From contig JABCPU010000492.1 of assembly GCA_016800925.1 (NCBI GenBank), positions 1-46,488 on the forward strand: a DNA stretch of 46,488 nt, read 5' to 3'. The notes under the pieces were generated by a model that was not told where the DNA came from, made no database searches, and saw only the letters and a list, made by a program, of their open reading frames with translations. Every line of letters begins with the position of its first letter. Positions within the stretch are counted from its first letter, which is position 1. The position numbers were made by a program, and so were the translations under genes. Below are positions 10,371 through 21,420 of the stretch, in pieces. The DNA is from Suillus spraguei (lineage: Eukaryota > Basidiomycota > Agaricomycetes > Boletales > Suillaceae).

Positions 10371-11337
10371 TGTAACGAACATATTGGCGCTGGGCTTAAA
10401 ACCCCATATTTTGACACTCGTCTCACATCTACAGGAGTTACCACTAGTCCATGGCCTTCTTACCCCTTTAGCAGTAACCGGCGGCATCCCATGCTTACCG
10501 CACACCGTACTGACTGCCGCACCGACTGCCGCACCACGTTCCATGAACCGATGTCCTTCCATGTCCTTGCCATGTCTGCATAGCTCCATTTGGTGCGTAG
10601 TTTGTTTCCTGTTTGTTATCACTGATTCCACAGCAAGTGTTATTACATGTTGCCTCGTGCTGCAGTGCCTTGCGCTATGTTTACTTACGGCGGTTACTAC
10701 ACTCCAGCGCTACTGATCTCGCCTAGAGTATTCCGAGTACATATGAATTAGGATATAAGCACCACGTACCCCACACGATAGAGCACCTGATTTTACACCA
10801 TCACATGTACTATAGGTCAGGATTATTGTCTAGCTCTGGATCAACCCAGTAGTGGACATAGTCTTTAAAGTTCCCTTATCGCTCGTTAATACATCACGCT
10901 CGTTCTCCGTTACCACTGGACTTTTGATTGTTACTTTTGACTGAACTTCTCATGCTCCGCTACTTTACTGCTGAAAGTACCGCGGACTTCTTTACTGTTT
11001 CTTTGCACCGCTCGCAACCTTACCGCTACCGCAGAGACCACCGCTCGACATCGCTCGCTAGACGCAACTGTTACTGACCTTATCTCGACGACAGTAGCAC
11101 CACAGCGCACAACGCTAGTTCTGGCGGTATCATCGCTGACCATGGCAACTTACCGCTGACTTTGACGCTTGTTTCGCAAATAAGTTAGACTCGAACTTGA
11201 CCATACTAAATAGGCATCCCCCTTTAGGGTCGAACGCTCTTGTTCTTACAAGTGAAGCAGACTAGACGGAGCGCAAGACTAACATACTAGTTTAGGCAGT
11301 GGTTTATCTACAGCCCAAGCTAGGTTGTATCTTTACA
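10371..11337 (+). repeat. solo LTR X2 of the G3 Gypsy family, in C1 pol
   Basis: A 967-bp copy of X1 with the same ends TGTAACGAAC and TCTTTACA. Flanks are ACGG (10367-10370) and ATGG (11338-11341), a 4-bp duplication in which a CpG has decayed in one copy. Excision rejoins EHG with MSECNPVSLPMDPNFPFG, matching the uninterrupted C3 sequence EHGMTNCNPVALPMDPNF. Confidence 0.8.
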
Positions 11338-12079
11338 ATGGGATGTCAGAATGCAATCCTGTATCACTACCCATGGATCCAAACTTCCCATTCGGCTGAC
11401 CCAGTGACATTCATTCCCATGTCAATGATCTTGAGACCAAGTTCCATAAACTCATTGGTGAATTGTTATACCTCGCCATGTATACATGGCCGGACGTTGC
11501 TCACACTGACATGCAACTAGCACAACACAACACCTCTCCCAAGCCTCATCATTATACTGCCGCAAAGCATGTGCTTCACTGGCACTATTAAAATGCAAAC
11601 TCATTATGGTGGTGCCAGTGTCAACCCTGTACTTCACAGTTTTAGTGATTCAGATTGGGTGTCATGTCTGGATGATTGAGTCTCTGTATCTGGTTACGTG
11701 TGGTTTTCAATGGTGGTCCAGTGTCCCACTTGACAAAGAAACAGACTACTCACACCCTATCGTCAACTGAAGCTGAATACATGGCGTTTATGGCAACAAT
11801 ACAAGATGGTCTTTGGTTGCATTGGCATCAGTCTCACACTCCCCCTTCAACTGTTCGCTGATAACGCTGGAGCCATTGCACTGTCAAAAGAGGCAGTGAA
11901 TCACATTTGCACGAAGCACATTGATCTACGATACCACTTCATCCACTGTCACATCAAAGAAGGAACATTCTCACCTATCTGGCTCTCGACTCACAAAAAC
12001 ACTGCTGACATCTTTACCAAAATTCTGCCTCATCCCATATTCGTTCAACACCATACTGGTCTCACTTTAGTGTCTCATT
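11338..12079 (+). pseudogene. C1 RNase H domain
   Basis: Sequence resumes at the proline-rich RT end and continues through RNase H: LSSTEAEYMAF, LFADNAGAIALSKEAVNH, TKHIDLRYHF and NTADIFTKILPHP, ending LTLVSH and a stop at 12077-12079. It aligns with the intact C3 domain over its whole length but has several frame changes between 11560 and 11830. Confidence 0.82.
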
Positions 12080-12088
12080 GAGGGGGTG
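12080..12088 (+). promoter_or_regulatory. C1 polypurine tract
   Basis: GAGGGGGTG lies directly before the 3' LTR, next to the pol stop codon. Confidence 0.7.
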
Positions 12089-12349
12089 TGTTGGATGAAC
12101 AACTTTGTAACTGTTTGTTTCTCTTTGTCATTGTGGACTCAATACATACTTTACCTTATAATGTCTCTGTTTATGTCTGTGTATACCTCAGCAGTTCTTC
12201 CTTAGATGTTGAGGTATGTTTCACATTTCTCTTCCATGCCAACTCCATTTTACTATTAATTGTTCCTAATTCATCATTCTAGGTATTATGAATGTTATAG
12301 CAGTTCTTTCTTAGATGCTGAGATCATCGTTCTAGTTTCACTATCAAGA
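12089..12349 (+). repeat. C1 3' LTR
   Basis: The 261-bp partner of 961-1219. Followed by the duplicated target GTACA at 12350-12354. Confidence 0.9.
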
Positions 12350-12354
12350 GTACA

Positions 12355-13600
12355 GAGACCTTTTTTGATATGTTAACCACCTGATATGGATATGAGCATT
12401 TTGTGGGCATATACTTCCCCAGATAATACTTCAAATAACAACACCACTATGAAAGAAGTAGCGAGGGCCATAGATGAGGATGGTAGCCACTGGCTTCCAG
12501 GTCCCCATTGCATTTGCTGTCAAGAGCATATTTTGAATCTTGCTGTGCAACACTTCATTGATGCAGTCACACCCACCCCTCAGGTGACAATACTCAAAAA
12601 GATCTGTAATGCTATTGATAGCAGTGCCGATACTGATCTTGATAGCTTGACTGCACAATTTGCTGCATTGGAACATGATCCTGAAGCTATTGTTGAGGAT
12701 GGTTTTGATGTCGGTGATGCTGTTGGAAAAGCACTGGTTCTCATTGAACAGGTAACATCCTCTTTTTCTTTGCCTCCTTCAAGTTCTTATTGAGACAAAC
12801 TAGATTCGCAAATCACCATGAGCTCAAGCATTCTTCAAAAAATCATTGCTGTTTGTGAGATTTTAACATGGGTGAGAACATGCTGGGCATCATTGTTCAA
12901 GTGCCTTAAGTGCTTCTTATCTCTTCGCTTGGTAAGTGAGACATTCACCTGTTTAGTACCTTATTTATTTATTTTTCAGGCTGTCAATCACTTCACCCTT
13001 CTTACAGATGAGAGTCCCAAAGTTGTGCAACAAGTTGTACAGCAACTTCAAGCTTGATTGAGCTGACTGGAGAAAAATATGGCTAGTGCATGATGTCCTC
13101 AAGGTATTTATTTGCACATCCTGTCCATTCATTTATTTACTGATTGTTATAGGAGCCTGCAACTGTGCAGCAGTCCTTTTCTTCAGTCATGTGCCCAACA
13201 GCCTGGCAGACAATCCCCACATTAGAGTGTCTAACTAATATATGGCAGACCATGGCAGGAAATCTGGAGTATGCACTGATCACAGATGCCATTAGGAAGG
13301 GTCTCAAGAATGTTGAGAAGTACTACTAGAAAGCTAGTGACTTGGATGTTTACTTTATCTGCCTAGGTGTGTATTGATATTTTTTACTCAAGTACATCTC
13401 TGATTTTGTGATAGTTCTTGATCCCAACTACAAATTAGCATATGTCAAAAACCAATGGACTAAGGCAAAGGTTGTGAGTGGGAGGGCTCATCTTCAAGCA
13501 GTGGTGAGTACTATTTGACCTTCACTGCAGGTCTCTAACTCAAGATGAGTGCTTAGTTTGATCAGTATTATAAAGCAGCTCCAGCCCTGGCACCACAACT
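12355..13600 (+). pseudogene. hAT-family DNA transposase remnant with spliceosomal introns
   Basis: Coding pieces read YTSPDNTSNNNTTMKEV and EHILNLAVQHF (the D-N-A-S-N-N region and the conserved AVQH block), then IRKSP, WVRTCWAS-like sequence, AVNHFTLLTDESPKV, ADWRKIWLVHDVLK, PTAWQTIPTLECL, VLDPNYKLAYVKNQW and FDQYYKAAPA. Five introns with GT-AG ends are evident at 12752-12803, 12932-12979, 13104-13152, 13367-13414 and 13504-13556, each 48-53 bp. In-frame stops (for example TGA for R after IRKSP, and TAG after EKYY) and a frame change show it is dead. The N-terminal BED/zinc-finger part and the C-terminal dimerisation domain are missing: C1 abuts the 5' side and the G3 integrase the 3' side. 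Confidence 0.78.
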
Positions 13601-13604
13601 AAGC

Positions 13605-14130
13605 GATCAAATCTGCTGGCTTTCGGCATCATCATAGTGTCAAGGTGCACTCGCCTAAAGATACCACCCGGTATAGGAATGGTTGGCAGGATGTGCAAGC
13701 GGCGAGTCTGCCTGATCTGGCACTCATGACAAGTCCTGTTGTACCATTTGATATTGTCAATAATATATGGCCATCAAAAATACAAAAGAAGTCTAGTGCA
13801 AGTCATGAATACTCCCTTATGACCTAAGTTGTCATGTGCTTCCTTCAAGATACGCAAGTGCTTTGCTGCCAGTACAACTAGCTGGTGCTTGCTGTGCGAT
13901 TGCTGCTAGAAGAGGCTATCCCATAACATGAAGTACTGAACAAGTGTGCCAATGAAGGATGCAAATTCCTTGTCAGTCAAGCTCACTAGACGCTTGCAGT
14001 CACTCAGGAATCACTGGATTACTAGCATATGTTCATCTTGGACTTGGGCAGCCTCAGAACATGGGATCTGGGTTTCATTTCTTTTGTGGGTTATGGTACC
14101 TAAACATGCAATTAGCATGGGTGGTCAGGT
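13605..14130 (-). pseudogene. G3 integrase, N-terminal part, truncated
   Basis: On the minus strand AHDNLGHKGVF and TCHECQIRQTRRL give the H-H-C-C zinc finger, followed by RRVHLDTMMMPKAS with the first core aspartate. The next family-conserved block is absent because the sequence changes to hAT coding sequence at about 13590-13612. One TGA replaces a tryptophan in the finger region, and the zone from 14130 to 13920 contains stops. Confidence 0.72.
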
Positions 14131-14480
14131 TAGTGAGCAATGCACAGGTGAAGAATGAGGGTGTCACAAGGACCTGCAACTATGCAAGCCCTATCATTCA
14201 GGATCTCCATACTGAAGGAGTACAAGTGGTCTAGCCAATCTTTGTGATCACCATCCTCAGCAGGGTCTTCATCAGCAGCAGGTCTTCTTGAGAGGTCATC
14301 AGTGCTGGTATGCTTGTCTGTAGATACATGTATGAGCTTGAATTGAAACAAAATTATACCTGCTATCCAGCGGTTAATCATAGTGTTGGGCTGGAGATCT
14401 GGGTTATCGATCATCTCCTTGATATACTTTGCATCCACCTCAACTGTAAGGTTGACGATGCCAAAGATGTACACTTACAT
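14130..14480 (-). pseudogene. G3 RNase H, C-terminal part
   Basis: The open stretch 14474-14130 has VNLTVEVDAKYIKEMIDNPD, then NRWIAGIILFQFKLIHV and DDLSRRPAADEDP, the typical end of RNase H in basidiomycete Gypsy pol. Confidence 0.78.
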
Positions 14481-14657
14481 AGCATGCAATGCTCAGAATA
14501 AACCATACAGTTCCAGCTTTGCTTGTGAGTACTGGCTCTTGACTTTGGTAAGTGTTAGCAAACCAAAGTGGCTAGGGTAACACTTCTTGTCCTTGCCAAT
14601 TCGTGAGAGTATAAAACCTACAGCAATAGAAGAAGTGTCAATGGCTAGGACGACTTC

Positions 14658-15321
14658 TCATCCAGAAACATAATCAAGCAGTTTTAGCACCAGCAACTGC
14701 ATAGTCACATCTTTAAGTGCTTGCATAGCTACCTGTTGTTCATGACCCCATTCAAATATGATGTTCTTGCACATTAGTGCTACTAGCAGCCTCACTATCT
14801 TAGCAAAGTCCTTGATGAAGATACTCAAGATGCTGCAGGTACCTAGGAAGCCCAGCACATGTGTAATAGTGCTACACTCAGGCCAATCGTGGATCTTTTG
14901 CACCTTCCCAGATTCTGGCACACACCCCTTGGAGGTATACTTGTGCCTGACGATATTGGCAGCAGGCACTGCTAAGACAAACTTTTGGCAGAAACTGTCA
15001 GCCCAACCATACGCAAGCGATGTAAGACACAGTTAACAACAATAAGATGTTCCCAGATGAAGTGGCAAATGCCAGTGTTCTCCAGTATAGTTTCATATGA
15101 GCCATTAGCTCTCTGATACTGCATCTTCACCAATTTCATGGCAATATTGTCAATGAACAGAAACATATATATACATCAGGATCTTGTCTTGTAGGACAAA
15201 GCAAATGTCACCTTGGAAGAGCTGTATGCCATTAGCATGCCCCATTAGAAGCGTGGTTAGCCAGTAAGGCCTAAGTGGTGTGCCAAAAGTGGTCATATCA
15301 TGTGAGTCAACATGTAGCGAC
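14658..15321 (-). pseudogene. G3 reverse transcriptase, C-terminal half
   Basis: Immediately left of G1 the minus strand reads SLHVDSHDMTTFGTPLRPYW and MGHANGIQLFQGDICFVLQD, then YQRANGSYETILENTGICHF, WEHLIVVNCVLHRLRM and, after a frame change, RHKYTSKGCVPESGKVQKI and DWPECSTITHVLGFLGT. In the active-site segment, PYVDDVP-like sequence of relatives is replaced by FLFIDNIAMK, so only one aspartate of the catalytic pair remains. Confidence 0.78.
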
Positions 15322-15793
15322 TGTTACGAACTGGGGTGGCGTCACCAGCAACAGTGAGAAGACACAGCCGGTCTGCTGGGAAGTTCTTACAATGTCCGAA
15401 AGGGACAAGGTGAAAGTACAAGGAACGCGTTCCGAGTATGATCAAGGGTTTGGCCTCAAAGATGAGTCTAAGAGGTTCTGCGAGAATAGAGACTAAGGCT
15501 GAGGAGTGCTAGACTTAGAGACAATTCAAGACGACTTAGGTTGGAGACCTAAGTGAAGAGATTCCAGGTAAAACCCAGTAAGATTAAAGTAAGGAATCTA
15601 CTACAAGTACACTGTGCTTAAATAGGCCAATATGTGCGCACAGACCAAGTAACCGTGAGAACGTAACTGCGTATCCTAATAAGGAAGGCATGTGTTGTAC
15701 AGATGCGTTGAGCATATGAGTCAGAGTCATGTGACATGATATACAAGTAAGGAGACAAAGGGGAAATGAATAGGGGCATGTACAATTGTAACA
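15322..15793 (-). repeat. G1 3' LTR
   Basis: 472 bp, TGTTACAATT...TTCGTAACA on the minus strand. The ends are a short inverted repeat TGTTAC/GTAACA. Confidence 0.93.
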
Positions 15794-15806
15794 TTACCCC
15801 CTTTTT
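15794..15806 (-). promoter_or_regulatory. G1 polypurine tract
   Basis: AAAAAGGGGGTAA on the minus strand directly before the 3' LTR. Confidence 0.65.
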
Positions 15807-15825
15807 ACATTGAAAGTCACCGACT

Positions 15826-17282
15826 TTCAAACATCTCTGTTGTCATGTAGACAGGATCGTAGTCGTCATAATTAGCAACGTCTTCATCAGCGGCACTTCC
15901 TCCTAGCATATAAGCCACTTCCTCTCTGCTACAGTCCTTGCCCTCGACCTTCTTTTCGTCGTCGATGGTTAATAAGATACTGTTCCCACCTACGCAGTGC
16001 ATCATAAAATCCATCGTCCTTCCAGGTAAGCGTAAACGGTGGTTCCCCATGATGCTGAGGGCAATAAAGGGACAGATGTGTGGGGCATGCATAGACAGAT
16101 TTGACACTGATAGTCGAGACAATTCTTTTGCCGATGTCGATGATACCACAGAGTCGGCATTTCATGTTTTCATCGGTGTTAGAAGTGGACATGCGTAATG
16201 GTGATGGGAGATGATGGGTTTAGGACTGGTGGATCTAGCACGCTTCTTCCCTTTCTGTCGTGTCATACACTTTAAAGCAAAGGCATTATCACGTCGAAGC
16301 TGTTCCTGTTGCTTGCTGGTTAGCATGTATGCGGATGGGGGAGGTCAGGAGTAGTCCCTCATTCAGCAATCGCAAGAAGTTCATTGGAGGAAGAAGGGGA
16401 GGTGATGCCGAGATCTTTTACTAAGACCGGTGAGACAGGATCCATTGGACCAAATGATGATGGATAGACATGGGAGGGTGTATATGGAGGTCGCGAAGTC
16501 GAGGACCAAGCACTACCACTCCGTGACAGGGATTCCTAATAGTTTTGCGGCCTCACACTGTTCTTCTGTGCAGGGTTCATATAGCCATGCAGGATGGTCA
16601 TGAGAGACTAAGACGGGGACGGTGAGGTCGGTTGTCGACAGGAGATGGGGTTCTAGGAGAAGCGAGGTCGGCTTGTGTTTGTTGTAGATCAGTGATGGCT
16701 TCTTCGACTAAGTTTCTGGCTGCTCTAGTTTCAGCGACTGATTGCTGGATAGTTTCGACGACCGCGTTGGTAAGCTGCCCAATCTCTTGAACAGCAGTGC
16801 ATAAGCCAGCAAGGGTGTCAACACTAGAATACACACACAAGAAGAGGGTGCTGGAATAGGAAGTGGCATATCTTCCTGCGGAGAGGGAGGTCGAGCAATG
16901 CCTGCTCGGCGTTCGGCCACGATGTGAATAGCTTCTTCAACATCGCTTTTAAAAGAACTGGGAAGCAGCAGCATAGCATAAGCACGAATACGTTTTTGAA
17001 ATGTAGGAAGCATTGACGATAGGTAGTGTCTGTGATTTCATTAGCAGTGGTTTCGATGAGGGCAGCGGTATGGATAATGTTGATGAGGAGAAGAGCCAGG
17101 AAGGCACCTCTTTCTGTGAGGATTCTTTCAATTTCAAGGGCATGTCCTTCACATAGAAGGGCGGCTTCGACGTAAGAGGTGTCATCGATTTCAGTGGCAA
17201 GGGTTCCGTAATGTTCAGCATCGGCGTCGGAATCATTGTTGGCAATGGTGACGGGGGTGATATAAGCAGTGGGGAAAGATAT
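15826..17282 (-). pseudogene. G1 ORF3: coiled-coil and zinc-knuckle protein downstream of pol
   Basis: This is the G1 copy of the third ORF described at 27399-28866 in G2. It starts 55 bp after the pol stop. The start codon is ATA here (17282-17280) where G2 has ATG. The middle part matches a likely coiled coil with VETIQQSVAETRAARNLVEE. The C-terminal zinc knuckle region begins KCRLCGI but a one-base deletion shifts the frame inside it; the end reads GFYDALRRWEQYLI in another frame. A TGA at 16363-16365 is at the same codon as in G2. So the copy is inactive as read, although most of its sequence aligns with G2. Confidence 0.75.
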
Positions 17283-17339
17283 TTGAAGTGTTGTTAGTTG
17301 ATCAGGTGCTACGCAAGTTGATTGACTGAAGGATAATCA

Positions 17340-18696
17340 GAGGGCGTGTTGCTTCTTATAAGCATTCAAGATTCGAGCGGAGTTCTTCAAGTTCTTCTCT
17401 GGGAGCCATTCGTTATCTCCCGATGAATATCCTTTCCAAGAAACGAGATAGCGTCGGCGAGTGCCGGTTCCTTTGTGAGAAAGAATTGCTTCTATTTCAT
17501 ATTCTTCTTCTTCTTCGATGATGTCAGGTGGTGGTTCAGGGAAGTTCGGACCATGTACATCTGTTTCGCTATAGGACGATAAGACAGAAGCGTGGAACAT
17601 GGGATGAATTTTCCACTGTGAGGGAGTTTGAGTGTGAACGTGATGGGTGATAAGACATTGATGATCGGGAAAGGTCCATATCGCTTTGGCGCAAGTTTCC
17701 TTGATGGGAGTTTGAGTCTAAGATTGGCAGCAGATAACCAAACCTTATCTCCGATCTTCCATGGAATGTACTTATCTCCTGGGATCGTTCGGCCATTGTC
17801 TGCATTGCAATGTTATGACAGGCGATTGCTTCTTCTCTTGTCTTCTGCAGGGATCGTACTCGATCTTCTGCTGCGGGGACTGATGAATCAGGGATAAGGT
17901 GAGGGATAGCGCGTGGTTCGTATCCCATCATCAAATAAAGGGTGATGCATTTCTTGCATCGTGTTTTTGGTGATTGTGGACAAATTCAGCGATTGGTAGG
18001 TGTTCTATCCAATCTTCAGGATTGTTGCAGCAATAGATGCGTAGTTATGTTTCCAGTTCTTGATTAAGCCTTTCCGTTTGACCATCGTCTGAGGGTGATA
18101 AGCTGTAGATGGAGCAATGACATAATCGAGAAGTTGGGCAAGCTCTTTAGAGAAGCGCGATAGGAACTGCAGACCTCGATCTGAAATGACTTTGTCATGG
18201 AGTCTAAATCGATAGTAAACGTGTTTCAAGAATAGTTTAGCAACGCCTTCAGAAGTGATGGTTTTCAAACAAGGGATAATAATTACCCCCTTCATAAGGC
18301 CATGTTCTACCATGACCATGATACTGTCAAATCCTCCAGAGACAGGGAGGTCAGTGATAAGATCAACGGAGATCTGAGAAAAGGGTCGAGTCGCAGAGGA
18401 GGATATGGGGGCAAGCGGGGGCGAACAGGATGTGTATCAGCTTTCATTTGCTGACAAAGGGCACAACCTTCAACATATTTCCTAATATAGGAGCCCATAG
18501 TGGGCCACCAGGCTTCTCGTTTAATGAGTTCTTCAGTTTTGAATCTACTGGGATGACCCGTGGTAGGATGATCGTGATACCTTTTCAGGATATCGGGACG
18601 ATGTGCCGGTGGAATGTAGGCACGATTCTTAAAGTAGAGGACGTTCTCCTCGATTTTCCAGTCAGAGAGTGCAGACTTCATAGGGGGAAGGCACAC
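17340..18696 (-). pseudogene. G1 integrase with C-terminal chromodomain
   Basis: Zinc finger: YHDHPTTGHPSRF and CALCQQMK. Core: DRG in KVISDRGLQF and the E region as TAYHPQT followed by a frame change. The C-terminal chromodomain, open from 17600 to 17340, reads EYEIEAILSHK, then RRRYLVSWKGYSSGDNEWLP, with the aromatic residues expected of the methyl-lysine cage (Y, W, W). Frame changes occur near 18340, 18080 and 17750. A chromodomain suggests targeting to methylated histone H3, as known for MAGGY-type chromoviruses. Confidence 0.85.
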
Positions 18697-18765
18697 ACCA
18701 TCGAGGGCGTCAGATGCTGTTTAAAGACAGGGTCGTCAAGGGGGTCAGAGGATGACAAACATCCT

Positions 18766-20640
18766 TCAGGTCGGTGTCAATAAGATGAACGAATAGAGCG
18801 TCAGGGAGAGGGTCTGATCCTCGTTATCATCTTTACCGGAATTGTAGTCGGGTCGGCGAGATAGTGCATCAGGTATTGCTAATTTAGTACCTGCAACGTG
18901 ATGCAGTTCAATGTTGTAAATGGACAGAATCAATTGCCAACGTGCTTGGCGATGGGTAAGCTTCTGTGCACTTCTAAAGTACAGAAGGTTCTTGTGGTCG
19001 GTGAATACCAGGATGGGGTGAGGGTTCCTTCGAGATAATGACGCCATTCATTCAATGCCCGGATTACGGCAAGAAGTTCCCGATCAAAGATCTGATAATT
19101 GCGTTCTGCGGGGTTCAAAGACTGTGAGAAATATGCACATGGGTGATAAACACCATTTTCATCAGTCTGCAAGAGAACTCCCTGGTTGCTACGAGCGAAG
19201 CGTCGGTAGCAATAGCAAATTGTCGGTAAGGATCAGGGTTACGGAGTACCGGTTGAGATGTAAAGCATCGTTTCAATTCTTCGAAGGTGTCCATACATTC
19301 GGTTGACCAGTCAAAGGCCTTATCTTTCTTTGTTAAATCGATAAGAGGTCGAGCAATGTCAGAATAGTGGGAAATGAACGTGCGGTAGAAGTTGCAAAAG
19401 CCGAGGAATGACCAAACATCTTTTACAGATTTTGGGACTGGCCATTCGGAGATTCCCTTGGTTTTGGCAGTGTCCATAGCAACTTGTCCGGAATGAATTA
19501 TCATTCCGAGGTATTCCACTTCTTCTGCATCAAAGGTGCATTTCTCCGGTTTTAAGAACAGATGTTCTTTTCGTATCTTCATCAAAACCCATCTGGTTTG
19601 TTCACGATGTTCTGACATTGTTGTAGAGAAGATCAGGATATCGTCCATGTAGATAACCATCCATCCTTCATTTATTTCTTGTTGGAAGGTGCGATTCATA
19701 TATGCTTGGAAAGTTGCCGGGGAATTACAGAGGCCAAAGAACATGACATTCGGTTTGAAGAGGCCAAATTCCGTAGTAAAAGCAGCTTTCCAGCGATCAT
19801 CGGGATGGATGCGAATATTGTTATAACCGGACCGGATATCCATTTTCGTAAAGAACTGTGCATTGTGAAGGCTTGCGACAAGGGAGATAGGGAGTGGGAG
19901 TGGATAGGCGTTCTTGACTGTCCAATCATTGATGTAGCGATAATCTTGACATGGACGCAATTCTCCACTCTTCTTTCCCACAAAGAAGAAACCGCTGGCT
20001 TGGGGTGACTTCGATTCTGAGATAAAACCTTTCGCAACGTTTTCATCGATAAACGTTTTGACGGCAGCACGTTCTTTTTCCGATAGTGGGTAGACCTTAG
20101 ATGTACGAGGGATGAAACCGGGTTTAGTATCAATCTGATGATCAATACCAGGGCGTTCGGGAGGTAGTTTATTTAATCCATCTTTAGCAAAGACATCTGC
20201 AAAGTCGTGCAAATAATCTGGGACCAATTCTTCGAAGGATTTCTTTTTCTTTTCCTTCTCGTCCGTGGCGAATTCCTGAGCTTTGTTACTGTATTTTGGA
20301 GGAGGGAGGGAGATTGTGGAGTAGTTGGAAAGATGTTCGAGTCGGGAAGTTCCATCATGTGTAGGAGGCGTGTCCATGGATACTTCTTCAATAATTCTCA
20401 TGCTGATTCCATCGGTATCATATTCCACAAGAAATTCTCCATCTCCAAGTTCATAGGAGGAAATTTCACATACTTCTGGCGCATGCCAGACATCTTGCAT
20501 TGTGTTGAATTGGTCATCATCCTCTGTTGGGATCAACGAGGGCATGGGTTCTTCTTTATCAGGGGTTTCTTCAATTGAAGTTGAAGGAGTATCTTGAAGA
20601 GTTTTCGGAGGGACGTAGAATTTGGATAGTTTCAGTACAT
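18766..20640 (-). pseudogene. G1 reverse transcriptase and RNase H
   Basis: A 476-codon open stretch (20545-19115) contains the entire RT: LPPERPGIDHQIDTKPGFIP, CQDYRYINDWTVKNAYPLP, TKMDIRSGYNNIRI and YMDD at 19640-19651, then GFCNFYRTFISHYSDIARPL. A one-base deletion near 19185 shifts the frame inside RNase H, which continues in 19172-18766 with [29 protein letters not shown] and DALSRRPDY. The RT catalytic site is intact. One repaired base would reconnect the two, so this copy is young. Confidence 0.88.
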
Positions 20641-21416
20641 TGGTATCTCATCCGGGGATCTCCTCTTCTGCTTTTCTTTTTCCATACTTCTGTTCTTCTA
20701 TTGGCCGTTGTTCAATAGGTTCCTGTCCGACCCTATGCTCAGGTTCAGATTCATTCTTGCGCTTTTCTGCGCGAGGAATTGGTGATACTGCTTGCGGCAG
20801 TTGTACGCGAGGAGGATCAATAGTACATGGCATTTGTACTTCCGGTTCAGGTTCTTTAGGAATAGGAATCGTGAGGGATCTCGGAAGCTGAGAGTGTTGC
20901 CATTTCTTAGGGTGGTGATTGAAGAGCAGGGGTAATCTGTTCTCCTTCCAATCGCTGTCCAAATCGATTTCTATTTCGTCTGATTTCATTGTCCGAGGGA
21001 GGACTAGTGTTTCAGCGGCCCAATCTATACTTGGGTTCATTGCACATAACCATGGAATCCCTAGAAGGATTTGATCTCTTCTTCCTAGTTTGGTGATATT
21101 GAATTTCCCGTACATGGTTCATTCATCGATTTTGACCACTAGCATGCAATAGTGCGTGATTGGTCCTCCTTTAATAAGAGTTCCATCTGCTGTAGTAACT
21201 CGAAATGGTGATTTGATGGAGTTTCACAAACTCTTCGGAGATGAATGTTCCTGCTGCTCCTGAATCAATGACTGCGGTGGTGTCGATGGATTTCAAGCGA
21301 GTATGCGAGTGAAGGGTGATAGGGACACGAAGTTCTTTTCTTTCACCGACAGCGCGTACAAGTCTTAGTAATACATTGGGAGAAACATACATCGAGTCTT
21401 TGTTTCTCCAAGTCAA
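20641..21416 (-). pseudogene. G1 protease region of pol
   Basis: Pol enters here in the -1 frame relative to gag. The active site reads AVIDSGAAGTFIS. Relative to G2, about 19 bp are missing near 21208, which breaks the frame; the frame recovered further on continues as GRRDQILLGIPWLCAMNPSI, the usual retropepsin C-terminus, with a TGA in place of an R codon near 21120 (CGA in G2). The following 20640-21115 part is a charged, P- and E-rich spacer to the RT. Confidence 0.78.
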
Positions 21417-21420
21417 AAAT
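21408..21420 (-). promoter_or_regulatory. candidate -1 frameshift site between gag and pol of G1
   Basis: Gag ends GAT TTT TGA. A one-base backward slip on the T run turns this into T TTT TTG and enters the open pol frame that carries the protease. The same GATTTTTGAC is kept at the gag end of G2 (about 33005). Confidence 0.55.

Larger units (their letters stand above)
961..12349 (+). mobile_element. Ty1/Copia LTR retrotransposon C1, carrying three nested insertions
   Basis: Both LTRs are present (961-1219 and 12089-12349) and are flanked by the 5-bp duplication GTACA (956-960 and 12350-12354). Domain order on the plus strand is gag, integrase, RT, RNase H, which is the Copia order. It is interrupted by Copia C2 at 1400-6741, solo LTR X1 at 7062-8023 and solo LTR X2 at 10371-11337. 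An internal deletion removed the gag zinc knuckle and the protease. Many stops and frameshifts, and loss of the RT catalytic aspartates, make it a dead copy. It is related to C3 at the right edge of the window. Confidence 0.9.
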
